Shown here piece after piece: positions 1 to 7,358 of a stretch of 64,000 nucleotides of DNA. The stretch lies in NCBI GenBank assembly GCA_003225005.1, contig QIAN01000306.1:1-64000 (forward strand), read 5' to 3'. Positions within the stretch are counted from its first letter, which is position 1, and each line of letters begins with the position of its first letter. A program made the position numbers and the translations under genes. Source of the DNA: Acidobacteriota bacterium. GTDB taxonomy: Bacteria; Acidobacteriota; Terriglobia; Terriglobales; Acidobacteriaceae. The notes below the pieces were generated by a model. That model had not been told where the DNA came from, did not search any database, and saw only the letters and a list, made by a program, of their open reading frames with translations.

Positions 1-73
1 TGGCAAGCAGGGATTCCCGCTGCTTGCGGTTGGGATATAGGCGGTACTTAAACGTCTTTCTGATTTTCAACAT
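1..73 (-). CDS. tnpB: IS605 TnpB/OrfB transposon protein, N-terminal fragment (runs off left edge)
   Basis: Reading leftward from an ATG at 73, the first 24 codons give MLKIRKTFKYRLYPNRKQRE and then SLLA, the typical start of IS605 OrfB/TnpB proteins (KTFKYRLYP motif). The gene leaves the window at base 1. The start overlaps the 3' end of the tnpA remnant by 26 nt, as is usual in IS605-type elements. TnpB proteins are RNA-guided nucleases that help retain the element. Whether this copy is intact cannot be seen here. Confidence 0.7.
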   Translation of the reverse strand, partial: MLKIRKTFKYRLYPNRKQRESLLA

Positions 74-417
74 ATTGCTTTATGACCGCCAGTGGTGCCC
101 CGCCAACCGGGGATACGAAATAGCTATTCGTCCAAAGTGTGGGTAACCGTGATTTCAATGTACGAAACTCTTGCCGCCAACCTGTGGATGCCGAACTGCG
201 GGTCCACTTCGACGAGCACAGGCACGTGGTCGGGCATGATTTCCAAGGCGATGATTTCAGCAGCCCGATATTTTTCAGCGGTCTGTCTCATCACCTGTTC
301 ACAGCGTTTTGCAATCGGACCAACAAGCACGCTGCGCCGATACTTGGGCGTCCACACGCAATGATATTTGCTGGAATACACCACATTCTTGTTCGATTTG
401 TACCCTTCTAGTGCCAT
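48..417 (-). pseudogene. tnpA: IS200/IS605 TnpA Y1 transposase, frameshifted and internally deleted
   Basis: The ATG at 417 opens a normal TnpA N-terminus (YSSKYHCVWTPKYRR). Two defects are visible. The HUH motif, normally HVHLLVEVDPQFGIHR in this group, reads HVPVLVEVDPQFGIHR, so the second metal-binding His is Pro. After IHRL about 12 codons are missing and the frame changes. The correct C-terminus (EFRTLKSRLPTLWTNSYF, then VGGAPLAVIKQYVENQKDV and stop at 48-50) continues in another frame, while the original frame stops at 124. The catalytic-Tyr region follows the break. The gene should be inactive. The IS left-end hairpin lies upstream and tnpB overlaps the end. Confidence 0.85.
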
Positions 418-481
418 GCTTGAACAGTCATCTATCTAATACAAGCGAAATCGGTGTTGCTTCGCAAAATACGCCTTATAT

Positions 482-503
482 CCCCAGCCCTAAAGGGCGG
501 GGG
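482..503. repeat. IS605-type left-end hairpin
   Basis: CCCCAGCCC-TAAA-GGGCGGGGG is an imperfect hairpin upstream of tnpA, where subterminal hairpins recognised by IS200/IS605 TnpA lie. It marks the right-hand boundary of the element in this orientation and abuts the broken DUF167 gene. Confidence 0.6.
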
Positions 504-505
504 CT

Positions 506-725
506 TTACGGCGCCTTTTCGGTAACGGAACAGCGCAGCAGCTTCAAAAGTTTCGCGAAGAACTCGATCGAGGCCCGCATGGGCGCGGCCTTCCACGGTG
601 GTGAGGTTAAGGAAACTTTGGAGCGCGTCGCCGAGTTCGCCGGTGATTGCATTTTTCCTCGCAAGGCGATGGACTTTGACCGCAAACCTCACTCCGCCAT
701 TCGACTCCTGGATGGGAATCGCCAC
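506..725 (-). pseudogene. DUF167 (YggU-like) protein remnant, frameshifted and abutting IS605
   Basis: From a GTG at 725 the frame reads VAIPIQESNGGVRFAVKVHRL, then ARKNAITGELGDAL, clearly DUF167/YggU-like. Around 565-580 the frame slips: the continuation IEFFAKLLKLLRCSVTEKAP is in another frame and reaches a TAA at 506-508, right at the IS605 end. Normal family members are about 95-100 residues with a further C-terminal strand, so the 3' end was probably replaced by the insertion. The start overlaps the end of the upstream membrane-protein gene, and an AGAAGGAA stretch sits close before the GTG. The order yggS, membrane protein, DUF167 mirrors the common yggS-yggT-yggU arrangement. Confidence 0.7.
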
Positions 726-1057
726 TTCCTTCTCAACGAAAATGCTGTCTCGGCCAGCAGCAGAGCGCCCACAAGAGTAATTTGCGGGTGCTCGAGCGTG
801 CGCGATTTTCCGATGCTTGCCATGAGAGCGATCACGAACACAACCATGGTTGCATTGGCAGTAATGCAGAATAGCTTGAGACCCCGTACTTCTCGGCGGT
901 TGCGGATGCGCAGCACATTCAACATCGCAGTGAAAAACAGAGGCAGGCCGGTTCCGAAGATCCAGATTCTGCCGGTGTAGGTTTTTGGCACAAGCAGGCA
1001 ATCCACGATTGCAAGAATAAAAAGGGTTCCCGCGCAAAGCCGGTCGAAGAGCTTCAT
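689..1057 (-). CDS. Small integral membrane protein, unknown function
   Basis: A 122-residue protein starting at MKLFDRLCAG. It has about four hydrophobic segments: residues 5-22, 30-48, 62-80 (LFCITANATMVVFVIALMA) and 90-105. I do not recognise a family. It lies 53 nt downstream of yggS and its 3' end overlaps the DUF167 remnant, the place YggT occupies in other genomes, though the sequence shows no clear YggT motif. The frame is open further upstream, but those residues are polar and would overlap the yggS end, so the ATG at 1057 is preferred. Confidence 0.65.
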   Translation of the reverse strand: MKLFDRLCAGTLFILAIVDCLLVPKTYTGRIWIFGTGLPLFFTAMLNVLRIRNRREVRGLKLFCITANATMVVFVIALMASIGKSRTLEHPQITLVGALLLAETAFSLRRKWRFPSRSRMAE

Positions 1058-1110
1058 CGCCTCTGTGTGCCCCTGTGTCCGGAGTTTACCCTGAGCTCGG
1101 CCAAGGGCGT

Positions 1111-1815
1111 TTAAGCCTTTGTTCTTTCCCCGAAGATCGCCGTGCCCACGCGCACGCAAGTCGATCCTTCTTCAATGGCCACTTCGAAATCGTGGGACAT
1201 GCCCATGGAAAGCTGCTCCATGGCGATGCCTGACAGTTTGCGAGCGGCAATTGCATCGCGCAGTTCACGCAGCTTGCGGAAGTATGGGCGCGCATCTTGG
1301 GCATGGTCGGAAAACGGAGGCACAGTCATGAGTCCCCGGAATACCATCCCCTCTAGACGGGGCGCTGCGAGCAGCAACTCTTCCAGTCCCTGTGAGTCCG
1401 GCGCGGCGCCGCTTTTGGCCTCCTCGCCGCCCACGTTGATTTCGACGAGTACGTCCAGTTTGCGGCTGAGCTTGCGGGCCGCCGCATCCAGCTTTTCCGC
1501 CAGCTTTAGCGAATCGACAGAATCCACGGCACGAAACAGTTCCGCCGTCTTGGCAGCCTTGTTGGTCTGCAGGTGTCCGATCATGTGCCACTCGGCAGCG
1601 TGCAAATCCTGAAGCGCGTTGTTTTTGGCTGCAAACTCCTGAACCCGGTTCTCGCCGAACAGGCGCTGTCCCGCGGCGTAAGCTTCGCCGATACGCTCCG
1701 GCGGCTGAGTCTTGCTCACGGCCATCAGTGCGATTTCTTCCGGTCGACGTCCAGCGCGGCGCGCAGCGGCGATGATGCGCTCCTGAATCGATGCGATATT
1801 GGCGGCGACGGACAT
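1111..1815 (-). CDS. yggS: YggS/PLPBP family pyridoxal-phosphate homeostasis protein
   Basis: About 234 residues from MSVAANIASIQERI. Recognisable blocks are LMAVSKTQPPERI, whose Lys is the PLP Schiff-base residue; FGENRVQEF; WHMIGHLQTNKA; GLMTVPPF; and LSMGMSHDFEVAI followed by RVGTAIFGER, the phosphate-binding end of the alanine-racemase-like TIM barrel. The family has no known catalytic reaction and buffers intracellular PLP. The frame is open 23 codons upstream, but the extra residues are not family-like. It lies 76 nt below the OPT transporter gene on the same strand. Confidence 0.93.
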   Translation of the reverse strand: MSVAANIASIQERIIAAARRAGRRPEEIALMAVSKTQPPERIGEAYAAGQRLFGENRVQEFAAKNNALQDLHAAEWHMIGHLQTNKAAKTAELFRAVDSVDSLKLAEKLDAAARKLSRKLDVLVEINVGGEEAKSGAAPDSQGLEELLLAAPRLEGMVFRGLMTVPPFSDHAQDARPYFRKLRELRDAIAARKLSGIAMEQLSMGMSHDFEVAIEEGSTCVRVGTAIFGERTKA

Positions 1816-1891
1816 GGAAGAGTGAATGAGAAACGGATCGATCTTTCGCTTTGCCAAGGACGCGGGCGGGAGTGCTCGCGCCACACGGTCA

Positions 1892-3961
1892 TCACATCAT
1901 TGCGATCGGCGGAGCAGGTTCGCTCGGATCGCCGGCCGCGGAGACGGGCAAAAAGATCATCAGAGCTGCCAAGCCAGCAAGCACGATCATTCCTCCAACC
2001 AGATAAGACGGATCGTTGAAGATCTGCGGCGGGTGGTTGGGTGCGCCCCAGGAGGGAACAAACTGCAACCCCGCCCATACCAGGCCCAATAAGGCTTCCC
2101 CAGCGATCAGCCCGGAAGCAACCAGCACTCCGGCATTTTCTACGCGTGCCTTCTGGGCGCTGTTGAATCCACGTCGGTCGGCGACCCAATCACCGACGGA
2201 GCGAATCACTCCGCCCACAAAAATCGCAAAGGTAGTTCCGAATGGCAAATACATTCCCACTGCCACCAGCATAGGACTTTTCACCTGCATCATGATCAGA
2301 GCGAACCCAAAAAGGATTCCCACCACCACCAACGGCCAAGGCATATCGTGACCCACGATGCCCATGGCCAAGGTGGCCATCAGACCGGCTTGCGGCGCCG
2401 GAAGCTCTGCACCGCCAAATCCCACGCCGCCGGCTTTAATGCTGCCCTCGTGCAGCAGCATCAAAGGGAAATACATCACAAGGCTTGCCACGACCACCGC
2501 GATCAGCTCCGCGGCCTGAATCTTCTGAGGTGTGCCTCCTAAGATGTAGCCAACCTTGAAGTCCTGCAAGAGCTCGCCCGCGACGGCTGACGAAACGCAG
2601 ACCACCGCTGCCACTCCCAGAACCGCGGCCACACCTGGACCACCCGAGACTCCCAGCGCCACCATCAGGAGCGCGGCAATCAGCAGCGTCGACAGCGTCA
2701 AGCCGGAAATCGGATTGTTGGACGAGCCGATGAACCCAACCAGATTGCCGGAGACGGTGGCGAAGAAAAATCCAACCAGAATCATCACCACCGCTGCCAG
2801 AATGGCGGGCCACAACAGCCCCGAGATTCTGATGTAAAGCAAACACATCAGCACGAACATCACGGCAATCAAACTGAATACCGTTTTCGAACTCATGTAC
2901 CGTTCCGTGCGTGCGAGCTTGGCTTGCTGGTCGGCCGTCTGGCGCAGGTCCGCGAATGCCTTGCCAATTCCGGCAGTCAGACTCGCGCGCATTCTGAATA
3001 GTGTGTACGCAGCGCCAACCAGCATGCCGCCTACTGCAATGGGGCGCACGATGTATCTCCATACCGCGTCCGCCATCGTCGCCCAATTGTCGGGAGTGTC
3101 GGTCGGAATGTAGGCCCTCAGCTGCGGCCCAAGGAAAAACATCATCAAAGGAACCATCAAACCCCAGGCCAGCACGCTGCCGGCAAACTGGATCGACGCC
3201 AGCCTGAGGCCGATGATGTACCCCACCCCCAGATAAGCCGGACTCACGCTCGGCGCCGCAAAGACGGTGGTTCCTCCCGTGGGTACGATGTGCGTGCTTC
3301 CTGCCGTGCCCAGACGAACCTGGGTGTGTCCCACACTGCCAACGCCAACGTGAAGGTCGGTGTCGGCGGAGAACAGCCCGAATTTTCCCAGGATATACAC
3401 CACGCCGCCAATGCCGATGTTCCAGAACAGATATTTCGCGGCTTGCGCTCCCCGTCGTCCAGCTTTGTGAATCTCCGATGCCGCCAGTGATTCCGGAAAA
3501 GGCAACTCCGGGTCTTCCACCATGCCGCGCCGTACCAGAGAAATGAACAGCACTCCCAGAATGCTGCCCACCATGATCAGTGCCGTGGATTTCCAGTAGG
3601 CGTCAGCAAACCGGAAAGAGGGCCATGCCTTGGCCAGCAGAAACGCCGGAAGCGTAAAAATTGCGCCGGCCGCGACCGACTCCCCAATCGACCCCGCAGT
3701 CCGAGCAATGTTTTCTTCCAGCAGCGACCCCTTCCACGCCCGCATCGCCGCCATGGCAATCACGGCCGCCGGATACGTAGCCGCGATCGTGATACCGGCA
3801 CGCAATCCCAAGTAAGCGTTGGCTGCCCCCAGGACAATCGTCATAAGAAGCCCCAGCAGCACCGCACGCAAAGTAAATTCCTTCATCTCCATGTTCTCGG
3901 GCACGAAGGGGACGTGCTTCTTCGGTCCAGGTCCTGTTTCGGCGGTGAGCGGGTTACTCAT
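1892..3961 (-). CDS. OPT family oligopeptide transporter
   Basis: A 689-residue inner-membrane protein with roughly 14-16 hydrophobic segments. The N-terminus (FVPENMEMKEFTLRAVLLG, then NAYLGLRAGITIAATYPAAV) is the hallmark of prokaryotic OPT transporters. Conserved NPISGLTLSTLL and GGTPQKIQAAELIA segments follow. The family moves oligopeptides, or metal-chelate compounds in some cases, with protons; the substrate here is unknown. Length matches the family (about 650-700). It is the first gene of a leftward run with yggS. Confidence 0.93.
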   Translation of the reverse strand: MSNPLTAETGPGPKKHVPFVPENMEMKEFTLRAVLLGLLMTIVLGAANAYLGLRAGITIAATYPAAVIAMAAMRAWKGSLLEENIARTAGSIGESVAAGAIFTLPAFLLAKAWPSFRFADAYWKSTALIMVGSILGVLFISLVRRGMVEDPELPFPESLAASEIHKAGRRGAQAAKYLFWNIGIGGVVYILGKFGLFSADTDLHVGVGSVGHTQVRLGTAGSTHIVPTGGTTVFAAPSVSPAYLGVGYIIGLRLASIQFAGSVLAWGLMVPLMMFFLGPQLRAYIPTDTPDNWATMADAVWRYIVRPIAVGGMLVGAAYTLFRMRASLTAGIGKAFADLRQTADQQAKLARTERYMSSKTVFSLIAVMFVLMCLLYIRISGLLWPAILAAVVMILVGFFFATVSGNLVGFIGSSNNPISGLTLSTLLIAALLMVALGVSGGPGVAAVLGVAAVVCVSSAVAGELLQDFKVGYILGGTPQKIQAAELIAVVVASLVMYFPLMLLHEGSIKAGGVGFGGAELPAPQAGLMATLAMGIVGHDMPWPLVVVGILFGFALIMMQVKSPMLVAVGMYLPFGTTFAIFVGGVIRSVGDWVADRRGFNSAQKARVENAGVLVASGLIAGEALLGLVWAGLQFVPSWGAPNHPPQIFNDPSYLVGGMIVLAGLAALMIFLPVSAAGDPSEPAPPIAMM

Positions 3962-4236
3962 AACGGAGCATCCTCGTTTGCGTGGGGTGCTAAGGCTGGC
4001 ATCTGGCCGTAACTGATTCTAAACACGCGGACGGCGCACGTTAGCACGTGGCACTCGTGCTTTACAAGTCCGGGCGCTGATTCCGTTCTGATTCCGAACG
4101 CTCCGGGACCTGCTTTTTGTGCTGCAGAAAACCGTTCGAAACCGGTAGAGAAAGCTGGAGCTTTTGGGCAAGGACGGAGTTACAATATGGCAACGAAATT
4201 TGCCTCTTCCGTTTACTTTCGTCCCCGAGGTGTCGT

Positions 4237-4515
4237 TTGCTAGTCGCAAAGATCCAGCCGTGGTTGCAGCAGTTGAGTCAATTCCGCTGCCGAGACTGCG
4301 CAAGTGACGTGGGCTTTCGTTCCCGCCGTCGCACTTTCTCAGAGCGCTATATCTTGCCACTTTTCTATCTGCAGCCAGTACGCTGCGCGGACTGCTTCCG
4401 GCGGGATTACCGCCTAATGTCCGTTCAGGTGCGAGAGCGGCTCGTCGAAGTGGGCCCTAAACCCGCGATGTCCGCAACCGGCCCGTCGCCGACCCACGAT
4501 CGTAACGTTGCCTAG
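4237..4515 (+). CDS. Small zinc-ribbon-like protein
   Basis: The informative part is FRCRDCASDVGFRSRRRTF, then a hydrophobic stretch (YILPLFYLQP) and RCADCFRRDYRL: two CxxC knuckles that could bind one zinc, separated by a short hydrophobic segment. I recall similar short proteins in acidobacterial genomes but know no function. I chose the TTG at 4237 because GAGG sits about 6 nt upstream; an in-frame ATG at 4117 would add 40 unconvincing residues. The C-terminal 25 residues look unstructured. Confidence 0.5.
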   Translation: MLVAKIQPWLQQLSQFRCRDCASDVGFRSRRRTFSERYILPLFYLQPVRCADCFRRDYRLMSVQVRERLVEVGPKPAMSATGPSPTHDRNVA

Positions 4516-4699
4516 CGGTCAGCATCGCCGTTATACTGCAGAGAGATTCGCCGCCCGTGAACCGCGAGTTCTACGGGCACACGGGAGGCCGTCTTCAGCA
4601 GTAGTGGAGACCGAACTCGGGCTACCCAGGCCAGAGCAGTGGCAGGCCTTTCTATCGTTTCGCGGTGGGGCGGGCGGGCTGCCGAAAGTCATTTCGTAG

Positions 4700-5127
4700 T
4701 ATTGTTTCCTTCCGATTGCCGCGTCTGCGGCACCCCCCTGGTTACGATTTCCCCGCTTCCGGAACCCTCGCCAGGTGGCCTGCGAGTGCTTGAAGGAGTT
4801 TTGGAGCCTAAGCTCGACACCTGCCCCCAGACTGGCCTGACTAGCCATCGGCGCCGAGAGAACATGCTTGGAGCCTTCACGGTGGGACGCCCTGAGGAAG
4901 TGAAGGGACGACCACTGGTGGTGGACGACGTCTACACGACCGGAACAAAGGTCTCTGAATGTGCCCGAGTTCCGGCACCGCACGCAGCATCTAAAGTGTG
5001 GGTCGCCGCAGTGGCGCGGACGCTCAAGGTATCGGCACGCGAAGTGGAAGTCGTGCGAGGTGAGGAAGGCGATCAAAGAGGTTGTCCCGTTGGCGCAAGC
5101 CGCCAGAGGCTAAGCAGCGAGGTGTGA
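4700..5127 (+). pseudogene. comF: ComF-family phosphoribosyltransferase remnant
   Basis: Pieces of ComF lie in order but not in one frame. The zinc-knuckle start (FPSDCRVCGTPLV) is followed by a slip into another frame (ACECLKEFW). About 100 residues that should carry the second zinc pair and most of the transferase core are missing. The original frame resumes with PQTGLTSHRRRENMLGAFTV and the PRPP-binding loop VDDVYTTGT. Downstream, SECARVPAPHAASKVWVAAVARTLK is still ComF-like but degraded. ComF normally supports DNA uptake. Boundaries are approximate; the open frame extends back to an ATG at 4639. Confidence 0.7.
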
Positions 5128-5181
5128 GGAGGACATTCGTCTCGCGGGATGCTGTCAGGCTGCCGTAAATTGAGTATCGAC

Positions 5182-5205
5182 GCTCTAAGGCGCGCTCTAA
5201 GGCGC
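5182..5205. repeat. 12-bp tandem duplication
   Basis: GCTCTAAGGCGC occurs twice in direct succession between the comF remnant and the HNH gene. No function is evident. Confidence 0.6.
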
Positions 5206-5317
5206 GCCGGTGCTTAAGTCGAGTATTCTGCGAACTGAGACTTTGGAGTTGCTGGCGCAAATGTCAAGCAGGGTCGAATCCGGAGCATGGCTAACGGGCA
5301 GGCACGCCGGGGGTACG

Positions 5318-5872
5318 ATGTTTGTGCCGGCGGCGACGCACCGCGAAGGCGACGCCCACGCGTTGCACGCTCCGGTGCTGGTGCTGAATGCGTCCTACGA
5401 GCCGATCAACGTCTGCGCTGCCCGCCGCGCCCTGGTGCTTGTGCTCAAGGGGGTTGCCATGACGGAAGAGGAAAATGGACACTTCCTGCACGCTGCCCGC
5501 CTCGCCATGCGTGTGCCCTCGGTGATCCGCCTGCTCGAGTACCGTCGCATCCCGCATCAGAGCCGCGCGCTGTCGCGGAAGAACATCCTGCTGCGCGATC
5601 GCAATACTTGCCAATACTGCGCCGAGGTGCTGCTTTCGAGTGAGTTGACGCTAGATCACGTAGTCCCGCGTTCCCGCGGAGGCCTCTCCACTTGGGAAAA
5701 CCTCGTGGCCTGCTGCCACGCCTGCAATCGTCACAAGGGCAACCAATTTCCCCCCGAGGCGGGGATGAAGCTAATGCGCGAGCCCCGCGCCTTCAATCTC
5801 CACACCAGCCGCCACATCATGCGCCTGATGGGCCGCAGCGACGACAAATGGCGGAAGTATCTTTTCTATTAG
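5318..5872 (+). CDS. HNH endonuclease family protein
   Basis: A 184-residue protein from [11 protein letters not shown]. The N-terminal half ([20 protein letters not shown]) is typical of a widespread stand-alone HNH group. The catalytic part has [15 protein letters not shown] (the HNH histidine), [16 protein letters not shown] (second zinc pair and the Asn/His end of the motif). The family's biological role is not established. The frame is open back to 5210, but conserved sequence begins near 5318, so the later ATG is preferred. No restriction-modification partner is nearby. Confidence 0.85.
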   Translation: MFVPAATHREGDAHALHAPVLVLNASYEPINVCAARRALVLVLKGVAMTEEENGHFLHAARLAMRVPSVIRLLEYRRIPHQSRALSRKNILLRDRNTCQYCAEVLLSSELTLDHVVPRSRGGLSTWENLVACCHACNRHKGNQFPPEAGMKLMREPRAFNLHTSRHIMRLMGRSDDKWRKYLFY

Positions 5873-6035
5873 TACCACCCATCCGCACCTCGCAGCTCGA
5901 CCAGACGGACCGCAGTTAGCATTCGGCCCTTCCGGTCCGTGGGCGTGACCACACGGCTTCTCAGCTTCTGTCTCAAGAAGGCTGCCATTGATTTTCTGCG
6001 ATGGCCCTCAGAGTAAGGCTGAGTGCTGAATGCTT

Positions 6036-6929
6036 CTACTGCGGGCTCTGGGGCACGTCCGGCTTCTTCTCAGGATTTTGCGGCTGCTTCTGATCGTTCG
6101 GCGCCTTGGGTAGTTCCTTCCCCTGATACAGAATCTTCACATTCGATCCAAACCGTTTGTAGTCCTCGTACTTCACAATCTCTCGGATGTGGATGTCGCC
6201 CGTGCCGAAATGCAGAGTGTCGTCGGAGCGGGTGTAGGTCGGAAACCAGTATGCCCCGTCGATCTGCTGCCGCCAGGTGGTGAACTTGGGGTAGAGGTGC
6301 TCTTCCTTGCCCTTCTTTTTGGTGTCGCGAATTTCCGGCACGCCTTGCCCGTAGGTCTTGACAATTTGATAGTCATGGTCGTCCACCCAGATGCGTCCTT
6401 GGAAGTATCGCTGCTTCGGCTCGATTGTCTTGGGGGCGAGGTCAAACACGTAACAGTGCAGCTCATCTTCCTGCTGCTGACCAACATATAAAACGTTGTA
6501 TTCCGAGATCTCATCCGAGGTCATCACAAAAGGCAGGCGCCTGCGGATGTCCTCAAAGTCCCCCTGATCCATGGATAGTCCGCCTTTCTCAAGGTCGGAC
6601 TGTGGGGCAAAGACCACGTTCTCCAACCGCCTTCCCTTGTCGTCAAAAAGGACGTCGAAGACTTCGTGGAATTGGCCGGTGACGGTCTCGCCGTCCATGA
6701 CCATGACTTTCACATCCTGGCGATAGGTGTACTGATCCCGTGCCACCTTGAATTCTTTTTCCTTGGCAGCGAAGCGCTGAATGATTTCCTCCACGGTAAT
6801 CCCCTTAGGCGGAGACGTGTCCAGCGGCCCCTCCTGCGCGGAAGCCGGCAGATCCGCTAACGTGCAGCCTAGAAGTATGACAATAAAAAGCATTAGGGGA
6901 GACGAAGCAATGCGGAACGACGATTTCAT
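6036..6929 (-). CDS. Exported protein of unknown function, outer-membrane-lipoprotein-sorting-like
   Basis: A 297-residue protein with a signal peptide (residues 9-31, LMLFIVILLGCTLADLPASAQ). The body is rich in alternating strands (QYTYRQDVKVMV, FHEVFDVLFD, QRYFQGRIWVDDHDYQIVK, YWFPTYTRSDD), recalling the LolA/LppX-like half-barrel found in many acidobacterial exported proteins. The tail is Pro/Gln/Lys rich. The Cys at 22 is not in a clear lipobox. Function is unknown. It is a single gene reading away from the S9 peptidase. Confidence 0.7.
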   Translation of the reverse strand: MKSSFRIASSPLMLFIVILLGCTLADLPASAQEGPLDTSPPKGITVEEIIQRFAAKEKEFKVARDQYTYRQDVKVMVMDGETVTGQFHEVFDVLFDDKGRRLENVVFAPQSDLEKGGLSMDQGDFEDIRRRLPFVMTSDEISEYNVLYVGQQQEDELHCYVFDLAPKTIEPKQRYFQGRIWVDDHDYQIVKTYGQGVPEIRDTKKKGKEEHLYPKFTTWRQQIDGAYWFPTYTRSDDTLHFGTGDIHIREIVKYEDYKRFGSNVKILYQGKELPKAPNDQKQPQNPEKKPDVPQSPQ

Positions 6930-7344
6930 ACTTCTAGTCTATCGAAATATGGTCAGAAAGGCAGGACGACAGACCGCGGCGCGCCTACCTCCGACTCCTC
7001 TCCGCTCAGCGAAGCCGGAGGATAGGGCGCTGCAGTTCTGCCGCTATCTAAGATGCCAGACTAGAATAGGGGTTGCCGTCGAAGAAAATCAGCACCGCTC
7101 CGCAGCGCTCGGCATTTCCGGGGTCGGCGCGAAATGCGCCAGCGCACGATGTTCGACACAAGAGGGAAGACAGAGCGGGCATCCTGAGCGATTGACCCGC
7201 CGAAGGGGACCTATGCACTCCCGCCACTGGCATGGATCCTGCGAGCGAAAGACGCCGGTCAGGATGACGAATGCGCGGAGGCCAGCCGCGAGAAGCTAAA
7301 GCTAGAAGCCAGAAGCTAGCCCCTGTTACACTCATCGGTTTGCC
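6930..7344. other. Intergenic region with degenerate repeats
   Basis: There is no convincing gene in this stretch. It holds an imperfect inverted pair of the common bacterial GGCATCCTGAGCG / GGTCAGGATGACGA type (about 7178-7270) and a run of AGAAGCTAAAGCTAGAAGCCAGAAGCTAG words (about 7291-7320), like the sequence at 23885-23937. Confidence 0.5.
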
Positions 7345-7352
7345 AAGGAGGT
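7345..7352 (+). promoter_or_regulatory. Strong ribosome-binding site
   Basis: AAGGAGGT lies 6 nt before a GTG at 7359 and fixes that codon as the start of the S9 peptidase. Confidence 0.8.
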
Positions 7353-7358
7353 AACCTC

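Noticed and set aside
309-980. 223-codon plus-strand frame across the IS605 end
   Set aside because: It spans the IS hairpin and is antisense to two more convincing gene remnants; no protein similarity seen.
432-1037. Single 201-codon minus-strand gene
   Set aside because: Its middle is DUF167, but the N-terminal part is a shadow of the membrane protein and the C-terminal part reads through a frameshift into the IS end.
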